From positions 558,001 to 622,000 of the forward strand of contig SAXG01000012.1 in assembly GCA_012932865.1 (NCBI GenBank): 64,000 bases of DNA, read 5' to 3'. The notes under the pieces are model-generated. The model was not told where the DNA came from. It did not search any database and was given only the letters and a program-made list of their open reading frames with translations. This DNA is from Amylostereum areolatum. Taxonomy: Eukaryota > Basidiomycota > Agaricomycetes > Russulales > Stereaceae. The position numbers were made by a program, and so were the translations under genes. Shown one piece after another: positions 10,801 to 22,779 of the stretch (within the stretch, counting starts at the first letter, position 1; each line of letters begins with the position of its first letter).

Positions 10801-12886
10801 AGCCCCCGCAAAAGTGACAGGAGGAGAAGAGGGAGGCGTAGACGTGCTTGGATCTCGTCTAAGCTCGCCTGCGCTCTTCATCCTACGAATCTCGTGGTCA
10901 CCGAAATAACTGGAATCGGGAACTTTCCTGGTATTATGCTGCGAGACCGCACGGGAAGGCGAGGGGGTTTCCTCGCGGTTTCGATCAAAGTAGGAGCGGT
11001 TGGGGGTGGTTCGCGTCCTTGTGACACCGCGTGCTGGTGCGTGGGACTCAACAAGAGGGCTGGAGGATGCGCGCACTATAGGGGCACGCGAGGGCATGAT
11101 GGTGTCTTCCTCCTCCGTAGACGGTTGATGCGCCTCGACGTCCGCGACTGGAGAGTCTGACAATTCAGCATCGTTATCCGAGAGATATTCACTGTCCACT
11201 GAAGTAGCCGAGGGGAGGGGAAACATCGGAGTGGAAGGCGGATAAAGTGGCCCTGACGTTTCCTTCGCCAGCAATGGATCCACCAGCGCTTTCCACGGAC
11301 CTTGAAAGGGGTTGCCATCGACGAGAAGTGTTTCTAGGGAAGGCAACAAACAAAGCCAATTTGGCAAGGCATACATCTTGTTCCTTCGGATGCTGAGAGT
11401 GTGCAACCTCTCCAAGGCGCTGAGCGGTGGCGGGAGGGTGGTGATTCCGGTAGAGTCCGATATAAGGACGCGCAGGGAGCGCAACTCGGCGATAAAGACG
11501 GGAAGAGCTCGTAACGGATTAGAAGATATGTTTAACTCCTCCAGATTGGCGCAGGACTCGAGAGCTGGCGGAAGGGCACCGAGGAAATTGCAGGATATGT
11601 CGAGCGCAAGTAGGGTCGTGGAAATGGATGGGAGTGCGACGGATAAAAAATGTGGAATCGCGTTCGGCGTACTAGACGATCCGACGAGCAGGTGTGTTGT
11701 CCCTGATCAAAAAATAGATCAGCGGATCGTGGCTCATACACGACTACGGAGAGCGCACCTGCATTGACTTGCAGTTTCACGGTCGCAATACCGTCTCCAC
11801 GGACAATCTGGCCACGACCCTCCTCGGCAATGAGGATGGCCGCAGTCCTCTCCTCTTCCCTGTCGTCGTCGTCGTCCATATCCATGTCGTCGTCCGTATC
11901 GATGTCATCGGTCTCATCTTCGCTAGTGAGGTCAACCTCTTCGCGTTCGTCGACGGGTTGCCAGCTAAGATCATAGCTTTGCTTTCGATGGAGGGTGGAG
12001 CTGGCGCTTTCCGAGTTGTGGCCGTTGATGCTATTGCTGCGTACGAGGGAAGAGCGAGAACGAAGACTGGCGGAGTAGGACTGCGACCATCGGGTAGTTT
12101 GATCGATGGGTAGCCTAGATTGAGAGCCGCTAACGTCGGTGGTCACGACGTGGACGACGTCGTCAGAGGTGATTCCGAGACCTATGCCGTCCGAGTTGCC
12201 CTCCTCGCTGGAGGAAAGGCGAACATGATTGTAGTCTCCGGAAACGAGGGCGCTGCTGGTGTTTGAGGAGGAGCGGGTGGAAGAGCTGCTGGATGAAAGG
12301 GGCGGGAGAATTGAAGGGGATTTGCGTGTGAAGAGGTATTGAGAAGGGTCAGGGATATCGGACGAAGGTTTTGAACGAAGGGAGGGTCTTGCGGGACTCG
12401 AGTCGGAGAACGAGCCGTCTTCGTCTGAAGGCGAGGAGATGTACGAAAGCTGGGAAGGGTCGTTGGCGGGATGTACGAACTCGGCGGGATGCTGAAGAAA
12501 AAGGTGATCGGGAGAAAGGGCGGGCATGGCGGCGGGCTGCGGGGTGACTAGAAGGGGGGAAAGGGCATGTGAGCGGGCGGGGGGCGGGGGGGGCGGGGGG
12601 CGGGAGATGGGAGACGGGGAGAAGAAGAGAGGATGGCCAGGAACTCGGGAGGGAGAGACGCGACTGGCCAAGTTCGACTAGAACCAGTGGTAGACCGAGT
12701 GTGGTACTCACCCCTGTGGTATTCGTCCCTGGCCTCATCGACATCCGTTGCTATGCCATCTTCCTCCTCTCGTGGCACCGCGGGCAGCGCTTTCTCCCAT
12801 AACTTCATCATCCCGTCTCCTCCCACCGCTCCCGTCATTATCGCACGAGCTCCGTACATCCCTCTCGACGCGTCTTGCCCGTTCAT
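7821..12886 (-). CDS. LRR-DH-PH Rho guanine nucleotide exchange factor
   Basis: Activates a Rho/Cdc42-type GTPase by nucleotide exchange. A nine-exon model, joined in phase, gives 1519 residues: 12886-12712, 12547-11759, 11702-9419, 9369-9031, 8979-8670, 8619-8426, 8373-8093, 8034-7957 and 7930-7821. The N-terminus (MNGQDASRGMYG) is followed by a Ser-rich acidic region with an Asp/Glu run. Leucine-rich repeats lie at about residues 335-460 (LLALDISCNFLGALPPAL, LEELNISSNPLRALP, LHTLSIRRNKMYALP). A long Ser/Pro linker follows. The DH domain starts near residue 1083 with ETERTYVKGLQEL and ends with LLPVQRIPRYKLLLEEL, the conserved last DH helix. A PH domain (GPLLLTRVV, LCNDLLVLC, ASTSDALTWFR-like end) finishes before a short tail. 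The upstream partner GTPase cannot be identified. A G-rich tract sits in intron 1. Confidence 0.9.
12574..12604 (+). repeat. G-run tract (possible G-quadruplex) in intron 1 of the RhoGEF
   Basis: The + strand has successive runs of 3-7 G separated by single C residues. The tract lies in the first intron of a minus-strand gene, so the G-rich strand is the template strand and the transcript is C-rich, which also forms the pyrimidine tract before the splice acceptor. Confidence 0.6.
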
Positions 12887-13296
12887 GGTCGCAATCTGAG
12901 TGATCCCCTACGCTCGTAGTCCTGCTCGTGTTCGTCCGCGCAGAAAGTGATCTGGAGGAGCGTGTCAAACGCGTGTCTGAGAAGTATGTCCGGAGGGGGA
13001 AGAACGTCGGCGGGAAACGAAGAGGCGGAAGGGTTATAGCTAACGGTTTGTGTTTACGTTTCTATATTTCTAAGTGGGACCAAGCGCCTGCGATTCATTT
13101 CTCACGACACCGTCTTGCGGTCTTCACTTGGTTTCGGCGCATAGCTCGCCCCGCCTGACTTTCGACAAAAGGGTGAAACTTGATCGAGAAGAACTGAGAA
13201 GAGACCTCCGGCTGGAAAAGACACATGGCCAGCGCGACCTCGGCGCCCAACGTTAAACTAGCGTTAACGTCAAAACCAATTCATTTTCAGTCCTTC

Positions 13297-14851
13297 TCAA
13301 AAATCATAAACATCTGGCCGTTCCGTCCGGAATCCCACAGTTTTCTTCTTCTTCGCTTTGCCCGCCACGACCGCAGTACCGCTCTCGTTCTCGTTCTCGT
13401 TCTCGTTCTCCCCGACCTCCTTCGCCTCCAAGCCGACTATCCCCGCCTTGGTTCCCCCCGTGTCCATTCCTTCCAGCTTCACTTCCACCGCCGCCACTCC
13501 CGGCTTCCGCTTCGTCGACCCTTCCGCCATGCTTCCCTCCTGTCGGCTCCCGTCTCCCAGCACACTACCGTTCGCCGGGGTGGTCCGCCGCTCCCCAACA
13601 CCGCCCTCCACGTCCAAGTGCATCGTCTCCAGCACCAGGCGTTTCCGCATGCACTTGAATGCCAAGTTGTTCTCGCCTCCGCCTGCGGACCCGGAAGATG
13701 AAGCCAGTCCGCGCAGTGTCGAAAACCGGTCGCTCGGCGGCTGCAATGTATGCGGTGCAGGCAGGGTGTGGATACGTAACAAACCGTGATACGAAGGAAA
13801 GAGCGCAGATAGTGATGGATTAGCTATCGAATCGGATTCGTGGACATCAGTTTGGCGATCAGCCCAAAGAGACAACTTTGCCTCACCTGTAAATGAATTG
13901 AGCGTGATCGCTGCGTCCGAGAGCCAGCTAAGTTTGTGCGCCCAACCATGCCCACCCCAGTCCTCCGTTGACAAATGCGGCGCCAGGGAGACAGAGGCAC
14001 ATACGTGAGGATGGGCTCGGAGGATACATCGCAGCGAGTACAGGAACCGGAGGATCGCCTGACATGATGTATGAGCCCGTGTTCAACGAACAGGTAGATC
14101 TGCATACCTGGCTAGTCAGATCGCCCCACGAAGGAGATCCCAGTGCAGGTACGCATACACGGATGGGCGAAGATCCCGAAGACTTGATCACCTCTGTGAT
14201 TTTTTTGACGACTTCAAACATATAGGAGCCAGTGTTCGCCTCCGGAAGAGCCGGACATACGAGCTTGGATGCTGTCATAGCAGCATCGATAACTGGCCTT
14301 GGGATTCGACATGTCAAGTCAAACGTGCGACAGAATTCTTCGGTGGATCTAGTGCAAGCGTCGGTGGGAGGTGTCGCCCGCACTCCTTGCAATCACGAGG
14401 AACGCACATACGAATTGGAGGCCGTTACTGTAGTCTGGAATTTCTTCATTTGCTCGTATCGCCATGCGATCTTGACCTTGGAATCCGTGCCCGGCTCCTT
14501 ATCTTCGTCCTCGTCTACCTCGTCAGACCGGGGGCTAACCGCCCCGCTCCCAGGAGTCCACATGCATTCTGTAACAATGCTTTGAGCTTCAGGGTCGATG
14601 ACGCATACAGTCTGACCGCTAGCGAGTCCTTGGGCAAGGAAGTATTTCTGCACGAGCTCGCCGTAAGCGGAATGGGGGTCCGGGGCGAGAATTAGAAGTG
14701 AACAAGACAGAGGCAAGCCTCCTCCAAGAATGTCGTCAAGAGAAGGTATTCCCGTCGACGTGATGATTGTGGAGGGGGAGGAAGGGGACGGCCGTGTTCC
14801 GATGGGCTGACTTGTGGGTTTTACTGCTGACCTGCGCTTAAAAGCGGACAT
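13297..14851 (-). CDS. ELP4: Elongator complex subunit 4 (PAXNEB/Elp4)
   Basis: RecA-like subunit of the Elp456 ring of Elongator, which is needed for wobble-uridine modification of tRNA. The product starts MSAFKRRSAVKPTSQP. It shows the family signature TGIPSLDDILGGGLPL, the strand SLLILAPDPHSAYGELV, the AWRYEQMKKFQTT motif, then FDLTCRIPRPVIDAAM, a KKITEVIKSS helix and RVCVPALGSPSWGDL. The C-terminal part has AILRFLYSLRCILRAHPH and ends in a Lys-rich tail (RTERPDVYDF). Four exons are joined by short introns: donor after AAT-TC near 14411, then after TSQ, then after NSFT. As usual for Elp4, no functional Walker A is seen. A Glu-Asn repeat interrupts the C-terminal part. The start was chosen because it opens the conserved N-terminus and lies 133 bp from the divergent IMP1. 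Confidence 0.92.
13381..13412. repeat. Hexanucleotide repeat (TTCTCG)n in the ELP4 coding region
   Basis: About five copies of CGTTCT on the + strand. In the ELP4 frame they encode alternating Asn-Glu (NENENENE). The repeat lies in the poorly conserved C-terminal tail, where changes in copy number would keep the frame. Confidence 0.75.
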
Positions 14852-14983
14852 GGTGAGTAGGTTAGAGAGCCGTGGGAATGTTTTCGTGCAAGCGCGCGTG
14901 GTCGTGACCGCTCCTTCTCCGCGGGAGTACATCCACTGAGAGCTTATAAGTCATCTCTTCATCCTCTCCGACCACAATCCTTG

Positions 14984-15681
14984 ATGCAGTGGTTACGACA
15001 AGGCTTTAATCATGTTTCATCTACGCTAAGACAGACCTCGCCCCGCTCAACCTTCCTCGGCGTCCTCTATGTCCGCCGTCTCCCCTCATATTCTCTTGCG
15101 TCCCTCACTTTCTACCACAGGTGATCAATGCCAGCTGCGCATTTCATCTCTTTGTGGAATACGTTGGCGCCATCCAACACGTATGTTCTTCTTTTCACGA
15201 GCAACATCGCGGGCTGTTCATCGCTGCGCGTCCAGGTTGCAGGGCCATCTATGTTGCCAACCATGGCGGAATCGGGCGAGGTCGTCATAGAAAATCGCCT
15301 CTCTGTCCGTCTAAATCCCCGAAAGTTTCGGCGAGGAGACCTTGTCACCTATGAATCTCCGCTCGAACCAGGCCGAAGGGTCTGCAAGCGTATCCTTGGC
15401 TTACCAGGCGACATTGTTTGTGTCGACCCCACGGGCATGAAGGCACCTTCTACCGAGCATACTGTGGTACCTACCGGACACATATGGGCCATTGGTGACA
15501 ACGCGGCTATGTCTCGAGATTCGAGGGATTACGGGCCTGTATCTATGTCGCTCATACGCGGCACACTCTGGGCTAGGGTAAGGCCACGTTTGCGGAATCT
15601 GCCACATGCTCACACTTTCGATAGCTCTATCCCTTCAGCCGCATGACAATATTCAAGAATAATATGTCTTACATTGATTAG
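14984..15681 (+). CDS. IMP1: Mitochondrial inner membrane protease subunit 1 (signal peptidase I family, S26)
   Basis: Imp1 removes sorting signals from proteins of the mitochondrial intermembrane space. A four-exon model (14984-15070, 15121-15180, 15236-15577, 15625-15681) gives 181 residues with all junctions in phase 0. The N-terminus MQWLRQGFNHVSSTL leads to a membrane-anchor segment (FLGVLYVINASCAFHLFVEY). The catalytic Ser lies in GPSMLPTM and the catalytic Lys in VCKRILGLPGD after GDLVTY. The conserved box GDNAAMSRDSRDYGPV is also present, and the protein ends LWARLYPFSRMTIFKNN, a typical Imp1 tail. Reading straight through the introns gives other N- and C-termini that lack these conserved blocks. 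It is divergent from ELP4, 132 bp apart. Confidence 0.93.
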
Positions 15682-15757
15682 GCATATGTTTGGCCGGGGG
15701 AGGTTACAGGCAGACTGATTGCGCGATGTGTAATCATGTCGTTCCATTACGATCTTC

Positions 15758-16806
15758 TCATCTCACAAAGTTCATAGAATACCCTCCCTGACCATTGGGC
15801 TCAAATTTGAAGTTATCCGTCGACATCCCAAATTTCCCTGGAGAGGGTGTTAACGTCTCTAACATGGTCAATCGCCGTATACACCTACCAAGGATGCTAT
15901 TACCGAAGCCCTTCAGCTTTCCTACCATCTCATCCATCTCCCGCTTTTGTGCAGCCTCCACTCGGGGCTGAATTGCACGCATCGCACGCTTCACTTCCTC
16001 AATCTGGGATGCTGCGGCTGGCGGCAGGATATCGAGCAGTTGCTTGTAGTCTACAGTCCGAGGGTCAGAAATCACATCAGGTTGAAGATATAAAATCTCA
16101 CCGTCTTGAGCACTCGAGAGTGCTGACCATGAACCTATTTTCTCGTTGGCTTGTGCTCGACGTTGAATCGCCTTTGCATAGTCGGGGTCATCGAGGATGG
16201 CTGCATTGTGCCAAACATATTAAATTCGAACCTAATCGAAACGAGAACACATACCATCCGAGCAAGCCTTCACTGCCTCTGCGTATTCGTTCTGATGGAC
16301 ATTCAGGATTAATCGGACATGTGTAACGCGGAGACAGACCTGCTTCATGAAACATGCGCCGATGTTCGCATTGAGGATCGCTCTCGTCTTGGCACACTCC
16401 ACCTCCAACGGCGTTAACAATGGCCTTACAGGTTCCGCTTTCTGTGTCTCTTCCTCGATCCCAGTCTGCGGGGTTGGATCATCCATGCCGGGAGGATCGG
16501 CTTTCTCTTTACCCTTCCCATCGAAAGCGTGTTGTTTTCGTCTCGGAAGCCTCTCTAGTCCACTCTTATATGATGCCAAAGCCTCGTTCCATCTTTGAGA
16601 GCGGAAATGGTCGTTGCCCTCTTGCTTCAGCTCGTCCGCGTCGCGAAGACATGTCTAGATCGTACGTGAGCCGCCACATCACGGGACAGTGGGTAGCCAC
16701 GCACTTGTACGGCTTCATCGCTCTGTAGTTCTTCGACGTCGAGGTCACGATGCGGTAGTTCTTTTGAAGAGGATGAACTATGGGCTGGGGATGAAGGCGT
16801 CGACAT
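15758..16806 (-). CDS. Tetratricopeptide repeat protein, TTC1-like
   Basis: Cytosolic TPR adaptor; TTC1 family members bind Hsp70/Hsp90 and small GTPases. The product starts MSTPSSPAHSSSS at 16806, with a splice after the first 32 codons. The TPRs are visible as ADELKQEGNDHFRSQRWNEALASYKSGLERLP (read across exons), AKTRAILNANIGACFMK and NEYAEAVKACSDAL, followed by a segment with AKAIQRRAQANEKIG. The C-terminus is the best hallmark: a KRAMRAIQPRVEAAQKREMDEM helix, then KFGMSTDNFKFEPN and GGYSMNF. The last intron lies between SILG and KFGM. A Ser-, Pro- and Gln-containing insert breaks the first repeats. Start region divergent from the downstream SDR gene. Confidence 0.85.
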
Positions 16807-17391
16807 CCTGGTAGTTGTGAGTGGTCGACTTGGGAGCAGGGCCGTGCCGGATCGGGCCGCAAGACGTTCCTTCGCGGAACGTGCCGAGCTTTGTCGACGT
16901 CCTCTTCAAGAGCCTCTTGTCATCCTTGTGTCATCCTTCATTCTTACCATCCACCTCCTCTTTGATTATCTCCTTCTCCTAAATGACGAAATTCACAGCG
17001 TCATATGTCTGCAAACGATGTAGATTAACTTTCGAAGACGTGATGTACATCCCCTCGGCCCCATGACTAGCTTCAATACAAGTAAGTTACTTACTTACGT
17101 CGTTCGAGAACGGTAAACATAACTGATCGATGGCAACGATGTAACATTCTGGAACTGATTGAACACTGAACAGGTGTATCCGAACTTTGCAAGTGCTGGA
17201 ATAGTCCCACGCCCTGAGGCCTGATCCAGCATTTCTTACTACAAAGTGGGTTAACTCATCACCTGCGTCCACATCATTCTTGGCCATAGTCACCGAAAAG
17301 TGGGGCTGATGCGGCCCCGCATTGTAGATTGTTCTTTAAAAGGGTGCCCGCTGGTAGACAGGCCCTACACACTGTCGACTCATATCCCTCC
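16807..17391. promoter_or_regulatory. Divergent promoter between the TTC1-like gene and the SDR gene
   Basis: 585 bp with no gene that I can support. Both flanking genes are transcribed away from it. I saw no clear TATA box. Confidence 0.45.
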
Positions 17392-18461
17392 ATGCCTTCT
17401 CTCGTCAACTGCCGTTGCATACTCGTTGTAGGGGCTACAGCCGGCATTGGTCGTGCTCTGACCAGGAGTCTCTATGCTTTACCATCGAAGCCCACCGTCA
17501 TCGGCGCTGGGCGACGGAAGGAAAGGCTAGACGAACTAGTCGACTGGGGCAAGAAACAAGGAGACACCCGTCTGAAAGCTCTGCAGCTCGACATCAGCGC
17601 GGATAGACAAGCATTGATATCTAGTGTCGACCAGTATCTGGAGAAATACCCTGATGTAAGTATTTTTTTGTCGATTGTTTCCATCAGTTGACCACACTAT
17701 CGGTTTTAGACCGACGCCGTGATATTCTCGTCCGGGATTCAGCACTCAGTGGATTTTTCAAACAACGAAGCCATCGATCTGGACGGTTAGTATGACTTCA
17801 ACTCTGGAGAACTCTCGCTAACGTCGCCCTGTGATTGCAGATGTGGCGGCTGAATGGACCACGAACTACACGTCGATATTCACGATGGTATCCAAGGCCT
17901 TCTTGCCTCATTTCCGGAAGATAGAGGTATGTGGAATATGTTTTCCGAGTTTGAGACGCTAAAAGATGAGGCCGGCCGCAGAAACAAGGACGCCCATCGT
18001 TCATCGTTCCAATCAGTTCTGGCTTGGCCATTCGTCCGACCTCTTCTGTCACGAATTATTGCGCGACGAAAGCCGCACTGCACAGCCTGTGCATGTCACT
18101 CCAGCAGTCGCTCCGTGGAACCAACATCCACACGATAGAAATAATGCCTCCGTAAGGTCTCGTTTGTTTCTTCACCCCCCGCTTCTAAGCCATCACCCCA
18201 GCCTTGTGGAATCAGAGCTGCATGACCGTAAGCATGACATTCGACCGTTTCGTTTGAACTTGACCTGTCTGACGACACTTCCCAGAGCAAGGTACCACTG
18301 AACGGTTGTCCAAGTTCTGGATGTCCTTGGACGACTTCACCAGCGCTGTGATGGACGATTTTGGAAAGTTGGATGGAAGTGGCTTCATTGCGATAGGGTC
18401 TGCGAAGGACGCCTTCGACCGCTTCGAAAAAGGGAAGGCTGACTTTGATTCGACAGTATAA
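17392..18461 (+). CDS. Short-chain dehydrogenase/reductase
   Basis: NAD(P)-dependent oxidoreductase of the classical SDR fold; substrate unknown. The start MPSLVNCRCILVVGATAGIGRAL places the cofactor-binding motif (G-A-T-A-G-I-G) at the N-terminus. AGRRKERL follows the second beta strand, the basic residue hinting at NADP. LQLDIS is the adenine-pocket Asp. The fourth-strand motif reads FSSGIQH in place of the usual NNAG. The catalytic residues are Ser in VPISSGLA and Tyr-Lys in NYCATKAALHSLCM. The C-terminus (RLSKFWMSLDDFTSAVMDDF) ends at the TAA at 18459. Introns follow KYPD, LDD and KIE, and split PPLVESELHD. It lies 308 bp before LYS1 on the same strand, with no evidence that they are functionally linked. 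Confidence 0.88.
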
Positions 18462-18768
18462 GTTAGCAGACCGCATCTCATACGTCCGAGTCACGGGTCT
18501 GTATCGTACCCGTACAATATTACGTCGGTCGTGCAATATGTTTCCACAAACGATCTCGTTGACTCTATCCTGTCAGGGAGACCGAGCGTTCTGGGATCTC
18601 GTGATCGCGTCGCCCGTCATCGGAGTTGGATCGGGATTCGGATGAGTCGGACGCGATATGCAGAACTGACTCGTCTGTGTTGATTTTTGTGTGTAGGCGC
18701 CATTCCGTGTAATAGCCCAGAACCTCAACGTCAACATTAACCCCAATCTCAACCCCAATCTCCTCCCC

Positions 18769-20048
<1,280 letters not shown>

Positions 20049-20657
20049 GAAGGCAAGATCGCGATAAAATAGAGTGTGCTGTAACAAAAGACAGCCGCAT
20101 TTCATGGGCGGTGCTCGATAACATGGACGGAGCTACGGTCAGACTACGCGGCGGCAGGCTGTGCGACGTGACAGCATTGTCAGGGGTGTGGAAACGGACA
20201 CGTCTGTGACCAGAGAAGAGGAGAAGAGGGCTGAGGCGGTGAAGAGCGAACGAGGTCAGGCGGGACTCAGAGTCTGGAGTCTGGTTGGCGAGGATCGGCA
20301 GCGTTGAGCGTGGAGGAGGAAGAGACGGGAAGCGCACTGCGCAGCGGATGGCGACAGGGCTAATAGTGGGTTACGTAAGTGATGAAGGCGGGAGGTACTT
20401 ACTACGCGATGTAACGTGTCTTGAATCACTCTGCACCGGTATATATTCCCCTCCTCTCGTTCCTGCTCACCTCCCTTCGTCTTCACACTGCGCCGTCCAC
20501 CGCCTCTCCTTTCTTTGCTCTCGGGGTCGACTTTGGTCTTCTGCTCTTTTCTCTCTTCTCTTCTTTCTTCGGTGCAGGTCACCTCTTAATTTTTTCCCAT
20601 CTTAACGACCAGCAGTCGCCCCTTGAGTCTCGACACCCTACGCTCCTTCAAATCAAC
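20049..20657. promoter_or_regulatory. LYS1 3' region and promoter of the next gene
   Basis: About 610 bp. A TATATATT element at 20440-20447 is followed by a long C/T-rich stretch (about 20450-20580) leading to the ATG at 20658, typical of strongly expressed fungal promoters. No coding signal. Confidence 0.5.
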
Positions 20658-22062
20658 ATGGATTCCTTGAAAACGACCTCTCTACCTTCCCTTCCTTTCA
20701 TAGAAATCTCCCTCGCCTCTCCGGAGGAGCCCCAGCAGGAACCCTTCTCGCCCTTCGCCTCGGAGCATACCATCGCCCCTCTTGAAGATAGCTACCGCCC
20801 CGCCTTGCTCACTCCCCCTCCCGTTGGCTCCCCCCGCCTCCAGCGCAAGCAGAGTCCTCTCTGCCCCGACACTGGCAAGGGCCTCGATAGCGACTACTTC
20901 CAGTCTCTCCTCGCCTCGTCCAGGAAACGTAACAACACCCTGGCGTGAGCATTTGGTTATCTGCTTTCATCTCTCTCGCATCTGATTTCTTCGTCCCTTG
21001 GCATGTGTCCTACCACTTTGCTCTTCTCAGTGGCAAGAAAGAGCCTGACCTTCGCAAGGAGCTCGCAGTCAAAACGCACAAGAGTAAACAGGGTGGGTTT
21101 TATTCCGTTTTGGGCCTTCGGTTCGGTTCGTTGATCAGCCATGTGTTCAGTCGAGCGTCGGGCGCTTTTCCTGTCCAAGGTCTTGGCTCCTCCCTCTCCC
21201 TCCGCTACCGATGTGCCCAAGACTCCTCCCGAGTCTCCGGCTATCTTCCACTACACCCTTCCGTCCCCAGGCTTGCAGTCTCCTTTGTCGCTCTACGACA
21301 CGATGGGTTACTCCGACTCACCGGACGGCCTCCCCTGGATCGAGCAGGTCGACTACCGCACCGCCAAGCTCAACTCAGCTTCGAAAGGCGCCTTCGCCGC
21401 GCCACAGCGCAAGGGAAACCTCCCCTCCTTGGACGAGATTACGGCCCGCATCAACTCTCGTGCTCTCGGAAATGTGCCACAGTACAAGCAGACCCGCTCT
21501 CGCGCACCTCTCCCCGCGTTCTTGCGCTCCGCTTCCCCGCCTCGCGAAGAGGTCAAGGCTCGTTCAACCACGTTTGTCGAACCTCCCACTCCGCGTCCAA
21601 GGGGCTACGCTCAGCCGCCTACCCCTCGCCCCTCTTGCATCGTCCCAAGCATCCGTGTACACGAGCCAGAGGTGCCGTTGCCGTCTCCGAAGCCCGCTGT
21701 GGAGCTCATGCCCGCGCCGAAGCGCCGCCCGCGCCCTCGGCTCGACGAGGCCCAGCTCGAGGTGGAACTGAAGATCACCACGACGGTCGTCCCTCGCTCC
21801 CCTCCTACTGTCTCGCCGTCCCGCCTCACCGCGAACAACCTCTCGTCGCTCAACTCTCGCACGCGCAGCGGCTTTGATATGATGTCCTGCGCTGCGCCGT
21901 CGCGTGTCCAGCCAGGTATCCGCCGAAAGTCGGCGCGAAACTCTCAACGTGCAGGATCAAGAGGAGCGCAAGGCCCGCCGCATCAGTGCACCTGCAGAGC
22001 TGCCGATGCGGCAACGCAACGGGTTCTCGCACCCCGTGCTTTGCCTGCCTGGTGGTTTCTGA
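20658..22062 (+). CDS. Conserved Pro/Ser-rich protein of unknown function, with an apparent frameshift
   Basis: Three exons: the first runs from MDSLKTTSLPSLPFIEISL to NNTLA, the second covers GKKEPDLRKELAVKTHKSKQ, and the third begins VERRALFLSKVLAPPSPS. The protein is rich in Pro, Ser and Arg, with segments such as GLPWIEQVDYRTAKLNSASK and NLPSLDEITARINSR that look like short ordered motifs. In the annotated frame the third exon runs past 21890 into unconvincing sequence. One base over, the frame reads ALRRRVSSQVSAESRRETLN and ends RRISAPAELPMRQRNGF, HPVLCLPGGF, stop at 22060-22062. That ending resembles a C-terminal motif I associate with basidiomycete hypothetical proteins, so I place the true stop there and infer one extra base near 21888. 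Function unknown. Confidence 0.7.
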
Positions 22063-22779
22063 GCCTGGGCAACTCCAACTCTAAACATTTCTATCACAAA
22101 TGGTCGACGTCGTGTCCCTCTCGTTCATTCGTGGACGCGTTCGTTCGCTCCTCGTCTATGCGGGGATACGCGATCCTATATTTCAGGATTTCCCATGTTG
22201 TTTTTATTGTGTTCGAATAATCTTCGTTTGGTCCGTCCACCCTTCTTCTCAAAGGGGGCCCCAAGGGTCTGCCCACATACCCCGAATCCTTCCGATTTTA
22301 AAACCCATTTTTCATATTCCGCCTTCTTCTTGGTCGGGTTCGTGCCCCCTATTTCTTCAACATGCTAAATGCATCTTCTTTTTCTCCATGTGCATTCTAT
22401 CACGAACAATTTATCTGTATCTCGTTGTGAAGGTCCCTGTTTCTGGCCGTACTCTGTCGACATCGCGCATCCATCGCTTTCATAGACCCAGTTTTGCACT
22501 TGTAAACAACATAAAGCAATGCATAGGAGGGGCAGGATCCCCCACTCACACTATATAACCCAGTACAACATTAGTGGCCTACACAACCTACATCTCGTCA
22601 TTTGTTTCCTCTTGTCTCGTCCGTGTCTTATTATTATTATGAAGTATGCTGTCCGTATATCTTCACTGAGAGAGAATCCAGCGGGCGCTACCTATAGCGT
22701 TCGCGGGGGTAATGAGGCCATGGACGCGTGGATAGCGAGTGCAGGATCTGGATGCGATGTTCTGCAGGATACGATTAAA
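22063..22779. other. Convergent 3' region
   Basis: About 720 bp between the stop codons of the unknown protein and the first Ies1-like gene. It is T-rich, as expected of 3' UTR sequence. No gene could be supported. Confidence 0.45.
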
